Positions 44,843-53,914 of a stretch of DNA of 64,000 nt are shown in pieces. This DNA comes from Fusibacter_A sp965140735 (GTDB lineage: Bacteria > Bacillota > Clostridia > Peptostreptococcales > Acidaminobacteraceae). A program made the translations under genes and the position numbers. Below the pieces are notes generated by a model. The model saw only the letters and a program-made list of their open reading frames with translations, did not search any database and was not told the DNA's origin. The DNA lies in NCBI GenBank assembly GCA_965140735.1, contig OZ223306.1, forward strand, positions 1,240,001 through 1,304,000. Direction: 5' to 3'. The stretch's first letter is position 1. Each line of letters opens with the position of its first letter.

Positions 44843-46151
44843 TCCCATTCTTATCGTTGAAGATGAAAAAGATTTTGCACTGGGTTTAAAAGAGATATTA
44901 GAACTTGAAGGGTACCAAGTCACGGTCTCCTATTCTGCTGAAGATGCTCTGGTACAGCTTTCGGGGCATTTATTTGATCTCGTCCTCACTGATCTTATGC
45001 TCGGTAAAACTGATGGTATAACATTGCTCGAAGCCATTAAATCAAATCACTATGGTACTAAAGTCATCTTGATGACGGCATATGCCACTGTGGAAAATGC
45101 TGTTAAAGCTATGAAACTAGGCGCTTCTTCATACTATGTGAAAGGCAATCCCATAGAATCACTCATTGATGATATTAAAACCATTTTGAAAACTTCTACT
45201 TTTGCAAATTCAACATATACCCCTATGATTAAAACGCTTAATAAAGATTACCAAAATGCCATCAATATGGCTATAAAAGCCGCCAAAACACCAGTCAACA
45301 TTTTACTCATCGGTGAATCAGGGTCTGGTAAAGAGGTCTTTGCCAATCTCATTCATAGTGAAAGTGAACGTGCTGGCAATCCTTTCATTGCAGTCAACTG
45401 TCAGGCACTCTCAGAAAGTGTTTTAGAATCTGAACTCTTTGGTCATAAAAAAGGGGCCTATACAGGTGCTACAGAGGAACGCATTGGCCGTTTTGAAGCT
45501 GCTGATGGTGGCTCACTATTTTTAGATGAAATCGCCGATCTCCCCCTCTCTATCCAAGTCAAATTGCTTCGAGTAGTCGAAACCCGTTCCATCGAAAGAC
45601 TTGGCAGTAATACGAACAGACCTGTGGATTTTAGATTGATTACTGCCACGAACCGTTCGCTTAAGGATATGGTGGAAAGAGGTCGTTTCAGAGAAGACTT
45701 TTACTATAGAATTAACACCGTAGAGATTGTAATTCCTCCACTTAGACAGCGCAAAGAAGATATTCGTCCACTTGCAGAGCACTTTGTTAAAATTGCATCC
45801 GAACAAATGCATAAGAGTGTCCATACCATAACTGATGAAGTCTGGGACCACTTACTCGCCTACGATTTTAAAGGTAATGTTAGAGAACTTAAAAACATCA
45901 TGGAAAGACTTGTAGTCTTTAGTGATGATGAAATCATCACAGCAGAACATCTCTTTTTGAAAAATGATATTTTTACTACCAATGTCGATGACCAACCCCT
46001 TAAAGATTTTAGAAATGCGCTTGAAAAGCGTTATATAATTTCTCTCCTTGAGAAAAATCAATATAATGTCACCAAGACAGCTGATATATTGAAAATTACA
46101 CGAAGACAGCTTCAAAATAAAATCAAACTTTTTGAAATCGAAAAAAAGTAG
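44835..46151 (+). CDS. NtrC-family response regulator (sigma-54 activator)
   Basis: The 438-residue regulator begins at ATG 44835 (AAAAGGAG ahead), overlapping the kinase stop. The receiver domain has the acidic pocket (VEDEKD) and phospho-acceptor Asp 53 (VLTDLMLG), then comes an AAA+ domain with GESGSGKE and GAYTGA (sigma-54 loop variant), and a Fis-type helix-turn-helix (NVTKTADILKITRRQLQNKI). It activates sigma-54 promoters on phosphorylation by the kinase. A sigma-54 promoter lies in front of brnQ 1.8 kb downstream, the best candidate target in the window. Confidence 0.94.
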   Translation: MNNPILIVEDEKDFALGLKEILELEGYQVTVSYSAEDALVQLSGHLFDLVLTDLMLGKTDGITLLEAIKSNHYGTKVILMTAYATVENAVKAMKLGASSYYVKGNPIESLIDDIKTILKTSTFANSTYTPMIKTLNKDYQNAINMAIKAAKTPVNILLIGESGSGKEVFANLIHSESERAGNPFIAVNCQALSESVLESELFGHKKGAYTGATEERIGRFEAADGGSLFLDEIADLPLSIQVKLLRVVETRSIERLGSNTNRPVDFRLITATNRSLKDMVERGRFREDFYYRINTVEIVIPPLRQRKEDIRPLAEHFVKIASEQMHKSVHTITDEVWDHLLAYDFKGNVRELKNIMERLVVFSDDEIITAEHLFLKNDIFTTNVDDQPLKDFRNALEKRYIISLLEKNQYNVTKTADILKITRRQLQNKIKLFEIEKK

Positions 46152-46237
46152 TCAGAAAATCAAGTTGTCATCGCGATCAATGTAGCTGATCCTGAATAAT
46201 TCTCAATCCAACACATTCTATATAGAGTTGTTTTAAC

Positions 46238-46293
46238 AAAGAAAGTTGATTCTAGAGTATAATACTGCTCGAATCAACTTTCTTTATTTTTTA
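46238..46293 (+). terminator. Terminator after the response regulator gene
   Basis: A perfect 15-bp stem (AAAGAAAGTTGATTC 46238-46252 with GAATCAACTTTCTTT 46271-46285) is followed by ATTTTTT. It also faces the gene fragment on the other strand, whose stop overlaps it. Confidence 0.85.
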
Positions 46294-46595
46294 TCCTTTA
46301 AGTTAGCCCCAATATAACCTAGCGTTCTATACCATTTAGCATCTTTAATCGTATAAGAGATGTCATCATTCCAGGATTGAACCTCTTTATCAGAACAGAG
46401 TTTATAACTTTTCCAAAGTCTTACAAGATTATATATCGGAATATTATATCCTAGCCCTTTTCCTATAAGGATCCATGTTCTTTCAAACCCTGATTTATAT
46501 GAAATAGAAATCCCTTCCGTCGTCTCTATTCGAAGTCCAAATATCGCTTTGCCAATTGTGGTTTTAAATTTTTTATTCCTTTCGTCATTCGTCAT
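46284..46595 (-). pseudogene. Fragment of an RDD-type membrane protein
   Basis: The 103-residue frame matches only the central part of the MerR-RDD protein at 41129: TTIGKAIFGLRIETTEG against TTLGKALFGLRIETSSG, and YNIPIYNLVRLWKSYKLC against YNIPIYSLVRLWKSYKLC. The helix-turn-helix, the first membrane helices and the external C-terminal domain are missing. The start overlaps the stop of the DUF1848 gene (ATGA). It is probably a relic of duplication, although the open frame and coupling leave room for a real short protein. Confidence 0.65.
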
Positions 46596-47515
46596 AAGAA
46601 ACTCAACTGATTCGTAAAAAGAGTTTCGGTCTTTCTTTCATAAATTTTATCCTGATCGCCAATCGTATCATTTAAGAGTGGACTATCCATAAGATTTGAT
46701 TTCGGCTTAAGAGAGTCACTATAACACGCATAACAATACACACAGTTATGATAACACGTATTATAAGCGCCTATGTCTATGCTTTTGACACAACCACAAG
46801 TTGCTCTTTGATTTTTATCTTTTGCTACCTGACCATTATAATCAAAGAGCTTGCAAATCAGTTCATCATCTATACACTTGCCATGTTTAATGTTATACAC
46901 ACTTAAATCTACTGTTTCCGAACAAGTTTGAAGCTCTATACCGTATGTATTACAAATACTTGAAAAATGTTCTGCAATATAGAGGATTTCATCTTCAGTA
47001 AGCCCTACCACATGATTTTGTCTTAATCGTTTACTAATTTTAGGGTAAACATCTAAAAAGCTGATGATGCATCGTTCAGTATAATTTTTGAGCTCACTTG
47101 CAAGTGTTTTAAAATGTTCGATATGATATGCCAAATTCATATCTTGATTCAGCAGTATAGGATCATATCGCCAAATCACTTTATCTTTCCCAATTTGTTT
47201 GGATAGTTGTTTAAAAGTCGCTATAAGATTTTCTTGATCTGGAAGATTTTTTTCAACGGATTGTCCATAAGCATTTAAAGTAAAGTGAAAATAGTATTTA
47301 TAATCACTCAGATTTTCTATTTTTTTTAGTAAAGGCAATGGATTTTTAGTCCAAAAGACCATACAAGACACATCTTCAGGTTTAAGCGATACTTTAGAGA
47401 CTTGATGGGGATTCATTGGATTTCTCACATAAGCATAACCCTCTTTTATTCTATTTAACAACCACTCCGTATGGAATGCAGGGATATCGGTTCTTCTACT
47501 TATGCTAATAATCAT
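46592..47515 (-). CDS. DUF1848 family protein with a C-terminal CxxxCxxC cluster
   Basis: The 307-residue protein opens with the family phrase IISISRRTDIPAFHTEWL and has VFWTKNPLPLLKKIENL, FHFTLNAYG and VIWRYDPILL. Near the end is ATCGCVKSIDIG followed by CYHNCVYCYACYS, whose CxxxCxxC spacing is that of radical-SAM iron-sulfur sites but at the C-terminal rather than N-terminal end. Family function is not established. The start has AAAGGAGG. It is not clearly linked to its neighbours. Confidence 0.85.
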   Translation of the reverse strand: MIISISRRTDIPAFHTEWLLNRIKEGYAYVRNPMNPHQVSKVSLKPEDVSCMVFWTKNPLPLLKKIENLSDYKYYFHFTLNAYGQSVEKNLPDQENLIATFKQLSKQIGKDKVIWRYDPILLNQDMNLAYHIEHFKTLASELKNYTERCIISFLDVYPKISKRLRQNHVVGLTEDEILYIAEHFSSICNTYGIELQTCSETVDLSVYNIKHGKCIDDELICKLFDYNGQVAKDKNQRATCGCVKSIDIGAYNTCYHNCVYCYACYSDSLKPKSNLMDSPLLNDTIGDQDKIYERKTETLFTNQLSFL

Positions 47516-47718
47516 CTGAAATACCTCCTTTAATAAAAGTGCGAACTTTTTTTCTTTCTAACTGCGCATTAAATTTCCCACATTTTTAAATTGTAACAAT
47601 TAAATGATGCTTGTAAAATTTTCGTATTATTTCATTATAAATTAATGCAAAAATCTCTGATGATCTTTTTCGAATTTCAAAATAATCATAATTTTAAAAC
47701 TATTGAAACAATGTACTA

Positions 47719-47739
47719 ATACAAGTATATCACTTGTAT
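47719..47739 (+). promoter_or_regulatory. 21-bp dyad upstream of brnQ (candidate enhancer site)
   Basis: ATACAAG, seven bases, CTTGTAT form a perfect inverted repeat about 170 bases before the brnQ sigma-54 promoter, a usual distance for an NtrC-type activator. Regulator identity is inferred. The rest of the gap 47516-47909 is AT-rich and shows nothing else I can name. Confidence 0.4.
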
Positions 47740-47909
47740 CTATTGAAATTAAGGCTTTCAAATCAATCTTTGTTTTTATTTCTTTATTGAAACAGTTACG
47801 TCATTTCCGTTACATTTGAAGAATGTTTTTTCTTCTCAAAATGCTTTATGCGCGCAATGTCTTATAAAAAGAACACTTGTGTGAATCTTTTTTCCTCTCT
47901 CAAAAAGCT

Positions 47910-47926
47910 TTGGCATACGATTTGCA
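47910..47926 (+). promoter_or_regulatory. Sigma-54 promoter of brnQ
   Basis: TTGGCAT, five bases, TTGCA fits the -24/-12 consensus except for the last base of the first element. Transcription would start near 47937, 36 bases before brnQ. Confidence 0.8.
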
Positions 47927-47972
47927 ATAATAGTAAAACATATAATACGACATGATGAGATGGAGGCATTTT

Positions 47973-49292
47973 ATGAGACGAGAAATTAAAGATTCTATTG
48001 TACTTGGAGCAGCACTTTTTGCGATGTTTTTTGGTGCGGGCAATTTAATTTTCCCACCTGCAATTGGTTTAAATAGCGGAGACCAGTGGCTATTCAGTTT
48101 ATTTGGCTTCTTTATAACGGGTATAACCCTACCTGTTTTGGGGGTACTTTCAGTCTCCCTATCAGGCGGCACTATAAGTGACTTGGCTTCAAAAGTTGGT
48201 CCTAAGTTTTCACTGATCTTTAGCACAATTCTTATATTAGCGATTGGCCCTCTATTGGCAATCCCCAGAACAGGGGCTACTGTTTATGAAATCGGCGTCG
48301 CACCACTGGGCACTTTTAATCCACTTTTGGTGTCAGTCATCTATTTTTCGGTTACGCTCTTTTTTGTAATCAAGCCTTCAGGGATCATAGACAAGATTGG
48401 CAAGATCTTAACCCCTATTTTATTACTTGTAATTGGTGCAATTATTGTAACAGGCTTTATCCATCCAATAGGTATTCCAGTTGTAAGCAAGCTTGAAAAC
48501 GCTTTTTCTTTTGGGTTCTTACAGGGTTATCAAACCATGGATGCCCTTGGTTCAATCGTAATGGGTGGTATCATATTAGCCGCACTGATTGAAAAGGGTT
48601 ATAAAGACCGTAAAAAACAAATAAAAATGACCACAATTGCAGGGATCATGTCTGGAACACTACTCACATTAATCTATGGCGGACTCATGTTTTTAGGGGC
48701 TAGCATCAGCACGACAGTCGCTCCAGATATTAGCAGAACAGCACTTATCCTTGAAATCACAAAATCAATATTGGGACCTCATGGACTTTTAGTTATTTCA
48801 GTTGCAGTTTCAGCAGCTTGCCTAACCACTTCTATTGGTTTAACCGCTATTGTGGGGAATTTCTTTGAGAGTATATCAAACGGTAAAATCCCCTATAAGT
48901 TTACTGTCATTTTCGTCTGTGCCTTTAGCTCAATAATGAGTGTCGTAGGTGTTGAAACGATAGTAGAAATTGCTGTCCCACTATTAGTATTCGTCTACCC
49001 AATCGCTATGGTCTTAATACTGTTTAATCTATTCGATCGTTACTTGCCACATGATGCAGCATATAAGGGTGCAGCCTTAGGCGCAGGATTAATAGGTGCT
49101 ATAGATGCCATAAAAGCACTAAAAATTGATGCGCTCAATACGATCTTTGACCCTATTTTTACACTGGTCAATTATTTGCCACTTGCAAATGTGGGATTTG
49201 CTTGGCTCCTTCCAGCATTGGCATTGTCACTCATTTTCGGATTCTTCGGATTACGCGAACAGCATACAAGACAACTTGAAACTTCTATGTAA
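47973..49292 (+). CDS. brnQ: Branched-chain amino acid carrier BrnQ (LivCS family)
   Basis: The 439-residue transporter has about twelve membrane helices and the family opening GAALFAMFFGAGNLIFPP, then AIGPLLAIPRTGATVYEIG. It imports leucine, isoleucine and valine with Na+ or H+. The start is ATG 47973, behind GGAGG; an in-frame ATG 21 bases earlier would contain this site. It is a single gene under a sigma-54 promoter with a terminator directly after it, which suggests control by nitrogen or amino-acid status through one of the two sigma-54 activators nearby. Confidence 0.94.
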   Translation: MRREIKDSIVLGAALFAMFFGAGNLIFPPAIGLNSGDQWLFSLFGFFITGITLPVLGVLSVSLSGGTISDLASKVGPKFSLIFSTILILAIGPLLAIPRTGATVYEIGVAPLGTFNPLLVSVIYFSVTLFFVIKPSGIIDKIGKILTPILLLVIGAIIVTGFIHPIGIPVVSKLENAFSFGFLQGYQTMDALGSIVMGGIILAALIEKGYKDRKKQIKMTTIAGIMSGTLLTLIYGGLMFLGASISTTVAPDISRTALILEITKSILGPHGLLVISVAVSAACLTTSIGLTAIVGNFFESISNGKIPYKFTVIFVCAFSSIMSVVGVETIVEIAVPLLVFVYPIAMVLILFNLFDRYLPHDAAYKGAALGAGLIGAIDAIKALKIDALNTIFDPIFTLVNYLPLANVGFAWLLPALALSLIFGFFGLREQHTRQLETSM

Positions 49293-49296
49293 ACCT

Positions 49297-49337
49297 CAAA
49301 ACGATAGGTCGCAGCTCTATGCTTCCTATCGTTTTTT
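49297..49337 (+). terminator. Terminator of brnQ
   Basis: AAACGATAGG pairs with CCTATCGTTT and is followed by TTTCTATTTT. The stem also ends the converging gene on the minus strand. Confidence 0.8.
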
Positions 49338-49682
49338 CTATTTTGGCATTACAACAATATACCCAACTACATTGACCGCGGTTAATGTTAGAAAAATAAG
49401 ATTAGCCGGATCTAAGAATCCACTACCTTCTTTTTTATCATTTCTATTGCCTTTATATAGAGATTCTTTTGATTTTGATGCAAGCACTTTTTGCTCAACG
49501 CCTATGGCATTCATAGAACCATCCGCAAAAACATTGAAAATAGTATAGATTAAAAGAGCAAAGAAGAAAAGTCCCCAGCCCATAAAAAACATTTCTAAAT
49601 TATGAGGTGGCTTATAAAAATAAACGATAAACTCAATGATCCCAAGAAGCAAATAACCCGAATATTTTTTTAACAATTTCAT
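49338..49682 (-). CDS. Small membrane protein, paralogue 2 of a tandem pair
   Basis: The 114-residue protein has three hydrophobic helices (residues about 8-23, 31-48, 93-110) with a charged, lysine/glycine-rich loop between the second and third. I know no family for it. The next gene upstream is a clear paralogue: the first 50 residues are nearly the same (LEMFFMGWGLFFFALLIY in both) and both end in VGYI-V-MPK. A strong GAGGAGG ribosome site precedes it. Unlike its twin it has VEQKVLASKSKESLY in the loop. Confidence 0.75.
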   Translation of the reverse strand: MKLLKKYSGYLLLGIIEFIVYFYKPPHNLEMFFMGWGLFFFALLIYTIFNVFADGSMNAIGVEQKVLASKSKESLYKGNRNDKKEGSGFLDPANLIFLTLTAVNVVGYIVVMPK

Positions 49683-49742
49683 AATGTCCTCCTCTCATAT
49701 AAACAATTCACGACGATTATGGGAGCACTTAAAATAATATTT

Positions 49743-50105
49743 CTATTTTGGCATGACCTTAATGTACCCCACTATATTGATAAAGGTTAGTATGAGAAAA
49801 AAGATATTAGAAGAATCTAGAAGTCCACCGCCTTCTCTTTTATCATTTTTGTTTTCACCATATAATGATTCTGTTAATTTCGACACAAGAACTCGTTTCC
49901 CAGCATTGCCCGCGAAACCATCTCCAACAGACGCCATGGAACCATCTGCAAAAACATTGAAAATATTATAAATTAGGAGAGCAAAGAAGAAAAGTCCCCA
50001 GCCCATGAAAAACATTTCTAAATTATGAGGCATCATATAAAAATAAGCGATAATCTCGATGACCCCAAGGAGCAAATAACCCACATATTTTTTCAACAAT
50101 TTCAT
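49743..50105 (-). CDS. Small membrane protein, paralogue 1 of a tandem pair
   Basis: The 120-residue protein has the same three-helix layout as the gene downstream, with a six-residue longer loop (SVGDGFAGNAGKRVLVSKLTESLY). The ribosome site GAGGAGGGCG is close to that of its twin, so the duplication included the leader. It lies 12 bases after the 50118 gene and is cotranscribed with it. Function is unknown; conservation of the membrane parts and change in the loop suggest that the loop is the variable part. Confidence 0.75.
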   Translation of the reverse strand: MKLLKKYVGYLLLGVIEIIAYFYMMPHNLEMFFMGWGLFFFALLIYNIFNVFADGSMASVGDGFAGNAGKRVLVSKLTESLYGENKNDKREGGGLLDSSNIFFLILTFINIVGYIKVMPK

Positions 50106-50117
50106 AACGCCCTCCTC

Positions 50118-50636
50118 TCACTTGATCCGCTGATTTCCCCAAAGTTGCTTTAACTTTTTTAGAAGCCAAGAAGTTACAATCGGTTCTAAATCTTTTGTAT
50201 CTAATTCAATAGAATACTCTATGCATTTTACGCTTAAAATTTCAATCAAATGATCAATATCATATCTTGAAATCTTATGTTCATAAATTCTATCATATGA
50301 ATAAAGGTATATCGTGACTGATCTCAATCGAGAATCACCAGTATTCTCAAATCCAATTTTCTGAATATTTTTATATTCTATACTGAAATCCTTGCCCAAT
50401 GCTTTCTTAAAAGCTATACCTTCTTTATCAACTACTATCTTGTATATATTAAGCTGCTTAAGTATAAGCAAAGTAACTGCTGCCCAGAATAGAAACATCA
50501 ACAATTCAGAATAGACATGGCCTCTATAAATGAATAGCAGACAGTAAATCAAATAATAAAAATAGATTTCAACAGCATAGTAAAGCGTCTGCTTATAGGG
50601 TTTCAATATGTACTGAGAATCATCCTTTGTTGCCAT
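50118..50636 (-). CDS. Membrane protein with a PH-like C-terminal domain
   Basis: The 172-residue protein has two hydrophobic helices (residues about 18-37 and 42-60, LYYAVEIYFYYLIYCLLFIY and LLMFLFWAAVTLLIL), then a beta-rich stretch (YKIVVDKEGIAFKKALGKDFSIEY, shown by KIVVDKEGIAFKKALG) typical of bacterial PH-like domains, and a basic C-terminal helix. It heads the small operon with the two paralogous membrane proteins. I cannot assign a function. Confidence 0.65.
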   Translation of the reverse strand: MATKDDSQYILKPYKQTLYYAVEIYFYYLIYCLLFIYRGHVYSELLMFLFWAAVTLLILKQLNIYKIVVDKEGIAFKKALGKDFSIEYKNIQKIGFENTGDSRLRSVTIYLYSYDRIYEHKISRYDIDHLIEILSVKCIEYSIELDTKDLEPIVTSWLLKKLKQLWGNQRIK

Positions 50637-50933
50637 AGTTAGCCATCTCCTTTTTAAGCGCTTCTATTTTTAAAAGAGCTCAATTCACAGTAAGTTTTTA
50701 TAGATATTTTAGATATTTTTATACCTTTCATAGAAATTTTGCTTCCTCTATGCCCATTATATTCATATTATGTTTAAATTCCCTTTAAAATATATTTAGA
50801 TTTTATTAAGAACCTCTTCTGATACCCTTTCCTCAATCATCACAATTAGGTTTTCAATACAAATACATCGTTTGTATTTTTTCCCATCCCCTATCAATTA
50901 TATGTTATTATTTATAGTCTCACAATAGAATTG

Positions 50934-50966
50934 CAAAAAAAATACAGGTCATAATAACCTGTATTT
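50934..50966 (-). terminator. Terminator of the HAD phosphatase gene
   Basis: On the minus strand AATACAGGT, loop TATTATG, ACCTGTATT is followed by eight T. The remaining gap up to 50636 is AT-rich leader sequence with nothing else recognisable. Confidence 0.85.
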
Positions 50967-50985
50967 AATGCTGTCAAACTATATT

Positions 50986-51801
50986 TTAAATTGCCCTTTT
51001 CAGCATAAACTGCTCAATTACTTTTGCAACACCATCTTCATCATTGGTATCAGTGATATGATCGGCAACTTTTTTAACTTCATCAAAGGCATTTCCCATG
51101 GCAACGCCAAGACCTGCATACTCCAACATAGCAATATCATTGCCTGCGTCCCCTACGCAAATCACTTCATGTGCTAATATGTCTTTAACCTTCGCTATAG
51201 CACTCACACCAACGCCTTTATTAACCGTTGGATGCAAGAATTCTAAAAAGATATCTGCACTTCTAACCACAGTATATTTCGCCCTAATCTCTGGTGATAA
51301 AATCCGCTCAATTTCATCTAGTTTTTCTTTATCGTCTACGAACATCACTTTTATGATGGTTTCACTCTCTGGAAACTTGTCCACATCACATTTTACAGTT
51401 CTTATGACATTTATATCGGCTTCAACCTTCGTATATGGATTTAACACAGGGGTCGTCACATAATCTTTTGTAAGTGCATGGATATGAACCCCGTAGGTTT
51501 TGCTCAGTTCATATAGGGACCTATAATCATCATGTGTCAATGTATTTTGGAAAATGACTTCACCCGTTTTTACATTTTGAACCAAAGCGCCATTAAATGA
51601 AACAACGTAGTCAGCCTCGGTGTTGAGCTCAAGTTCTGTAAGAACGTTTTGAATCCCAATCAAAGGCCTTCCAGTGGCTATAATAACCGTTTTACCACTT
51701 GCTTTTGCGTCTTTAATAGCTTGTTTATTGCGAATTGAAATTTCTTTCTTCTCATTGAGTAATGTTCCATCCATATCCAGTGCGATTAATTTATAAGGCA
51801 T
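50986..51801 (-). CDS. Cof-type HAD-IIB phosphatase
   Basis: The 271-residue hydrolase has motif I ALDMDGTLLNEKK (nucleophile Asp 9), motif II IIATGRP, and motif III/IV ICVGDAGNDIAMLEYAGLGVAMGNA. The large C2 cap between motifs II and III marks the Cof/YidA group, which dephosphorylates sugar phosphates, FMN or other small phosphates in the cytoplasm. Substrate is not predictable. It stands alone with a terminator after it. Confidence 0.93.
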   Translation of the reverse strand: MPYKLIALDMDGTLLNEKKEISIRNKQAIKDAKASGKTVIIATGRPLIGIQNVLTELELNTEADYVVSFNGALVQNVKTGEVIFQNTLTHDDYRSLYELSKTYGVHIHALTKDYVTTPVLNPYTKVEADINVIRTVKCDVDKFPESETIIKVMFVDDKEKLDEIERILSPEIRAKYTVVRSADIFLEFLHPTVNKGVGVSAIAKVKDILAHEVICVGDAGNDIAMLEYAGLGVAMGNAFDEVKKVADHITDTNDEDGVAKVIEQFMLKRAI

Positions 51802-51884
51802 TTTAACAATCTCCTAACGATCTTATAGCTCTAAAAGGGACATTGCTTATCCCTTATCCGTATTTTTTTATCCCGTTTCTTAAT

Positions 51885-51931
51885 TAAAATAACACAATTT
51901 CCATTATGCTTCAATGCAAATTGTGTTAAAT
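51885..51931 (-). terminator. Terminator of the leucine-rich-repeat gene
   Basis: On the minus strand AACACAATTT pairs with AAATTGTGTT around a 17-base loop and is followed by ATTTTAATT. The T tract is weak. Confidence 0.6.
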
Positions 51932-51983
51932 TTTATAATTCTATTTTTTTGGTGCTTCGTAAACTTGATCTCCTAAGTTCACA

Positions 51984-53192
51984 TTAATTTTCTATTTCAA
52001 TCGTGTCACGTTCTAAACCAACCTCAATGTCTAAATTTTTAATTGAGAGTTTTGTTAAACTAAGTATACTTTCAAGTGGCGATAAATCACGAACCTTTGT
52101 ATTGGATATGTCTAAAGTCTCTATATGAGTTAAACTCGAGAGTGCCTCTAATTGTAAAACATTTGTATCAAACAACCATAGCCCTTCTAATAAAGGCATT
52201 TCAGAAACTGCTTCAATAGACTCTATCTCATTGCCACCAATAGACAAATTTTTAAGTTGTGTTAATGTCTTTAAGGGCGCTATAGCCGTAATTTTATTCC
52301 CTGTTAAACTAAGCCTTTTTAACTCTGTAAGTTCTGATAAAGGGGCAACCTCTTTTATGCGATTGCCAACTAGTACGAGATCTTCAAGCCTAGAACATGC
52401 CTTCAATGGTGATATGTCAACCAACTCACAGTTTGAGGCTGCTAATTTCTCAAGTTTTGTTAAAGCTTGGATGCCATCTAGATGCCGCACTACAGTCCCA
52501 CTTATATTAAGTGTCTTTAAATTTCTCAATTTAAAAATAGGGGTTATCTGTGCGATATTGTTGTTCGATAAATTAACATCGGTAACGCCATAGAAATACT
52601 GCAAACCTTCTATATCTGTGAGATGTTTACCTTTGAGGTCTAAATACCCTTTAACCAAACAGGCTTCTTTAAAATTAATTTCACCATCTTGATCTTTATC
52701 AATATTCAGTTTGAGAAGTGCCTTTTTTAAATTTGCTTCAAGCTGAATCGGTCCATTTACATTTATAAAAGTTGGGACATCCGACAACTGAACAAATTTC
52801 AAAATAGATGCCTCTGAGTAAACATCATTTTTAAGGTAAAACCCTTCATGCGTAATCACAATAAATTGGTTTGTGGTGTTGCCTACTAACTGATAGACAT
52901 TTTTATCTACTTTTGCGAAAGTGCCATAATCAAGCATTTCAAACTGTTTATATCTATAAAATTCACCCTCTATAAAAGTAAAATACTCACCACCATCCCC
53001 CTGCAGGTTTTGACCATCAAAAGTTGTTTGTACGTAAGTTGCTGTCATATCTTGCTCCTTTTGATACGCATGTAATGCATCCGATACGAACACTAATTTG
53101 AAGGTTAAAGAAATCAGCAGTAAGATGAGAAGCAAATGAATACCATACTTATCTAAATTCGAAATGCACCACTTAAAAAATTTTTGAATCAT
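51984..53192 (-). CDS. Membrane-anchored leucine-rich-repeat protein with EF-hand-like motif
   Basis: The 402-residue protein has a signal anchor (residues about 17-34, IHLLLILLLISLTFKLVF), an unassigned domain (about 35-160), a calcium-binding-like loop DKDQDGEINFKEA (about 168-180, as in EF-hand/dockerin), and then about ten 21-22-residue leucine-rich repeats of internalin type (L--L--L-L--N-I--I-PL). Such repeats bind proteins; the domain would face outside. Partner and role are unknown. It begins a run of exported proteins in the same direction. Confidence 0.85.
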   Translation of the reverse strand: MIQKFFKWCISNLDKYGIHLLLILLLISLTFKLVFVSDALHAYQKEQDMTATYVQTTFDGQNLQGDGGEYFTFIEGEFYRYKQFEMLDYGTFAKVDKNVYQLVGNTTNQFIVITHEGFYLKNDVYSEASILKFVQLSDVPTFINVNGPIQLEANLKKALLKLNIDKDQDGEINFKEACLVKGYLDLKGKHLTDIEGLQYFYGVTDVNLSNNNIAQITPIFKLRNLKTLNISGTVVRHLDGIQALTKLEKLAASNCELVDISPLKACSRLEDLVLVGNRIKEVAPLSELTELKRLSLTGNKITAIAPLKTLTQLKNLSIGGNEIESIEAVSEMPLLEGLWLFDTNVLQLEALSSLTHIETLDISNTKVRDLSPLESILSLTKLSIKNLDIEVGLERDTIEIEN

Positions 53193-53267
53193 AATGTCCT
53201 ATCTCCTATATTGAGTTGCAAGTTAATATTTCAATCTACATTGTCATGGTCCAGTTCTAACACTTTG

Positions 53268-53828
53268 CTAAAAGTCATAATCAAAATATTCATGAATAAA
53301 ATCAACCATTTCAGTTCCCAAAGTATCTAAATCAAAATCATAAAAATACAAGTATGCAATTGCCTTTTTTTCATCTGAAGTGCCAATCATACCAAAAGAT
53401 TTAGGAACCCCTGTATTGTTCTCTGAATCTTTTGCAACAATTTTAAAAACATAGCTCTCCATTTTAAAGGTATAATCTTCTATTGCTTTATAGTCTTCAC
53501 TTTTGCCTGTATCTTCATCTAGGCTGCTGCCCTTAAAAAAAATAAATTGATTATTGAGTTTATTCTTTTCTTCTTCGTATGTATTCTCATTATAGACGAC
53601 CTCTAAGACAACTGAATCCGATTCAAACATCAACAGATTTTTATGTGTATGAGCATACTTCATATCCTCTGATTTCGGTAGATTATCAAGAATTGGCATC
53701 ACTGAAATGGCTTCACCGTCAAGAGCACTTCCTGTTTCGAGATACTTATCAATATCTGAACTGGTGTAGTCACAGCCTGTAAGACTGATTGTTAAAATAA
53801 GCAGAAAATAAATGAGTATCTTTTTCAT
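53268..53828 (-). CDS. Predicted lipoprotein
   Basis: The 186-residue protein has a lipoprotein signal (MKKILIYFLLILTISLTGC) with lipobox LTGC, so Cys 19 would be lipidated by the Lgt encoded at 20965. The mature part is acidic with no motif I recognise (phrases such as VVLEVVYNENTYEEEK). The ribosome site is AGGAGG. It may form a group with the leucine-rich-repeat protein downstream and the lipoprotein at 54368. Confidence 0.8.
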   Translation of the reverse strand: MKKILIYFLLILTISLTGCDYTSSDIDKYLETGSALDGEAISVMPILDNLPKSEDMKYAHTHKNLLMFESDSVVLEVVYNENTYEEEKNKLNNQFIFFKGSSLDEDTGKSEDYKAIEDYTFKMESYVFKIVAKDSENNTGVPKSFGMIGTSDEKKAIAYLYFYDFDLDTLGTEMVDFIHEYFDYDF

Positions 53829-53914
53829 TTCATGCCCTCCTACTATGAATTAATTCATCGGTTATTATAACATAATCAAGTGTACAAGCTGTGTCCTACA
53901 CAACCAATATCCCC

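Noticed and set aside
47900..48226. Minus-strand frame overlapping the start of brnQ
   Set aside because: It covers the sigma-54 promoter and the signature region of brnQ on the opposite strand, and is a shadow.
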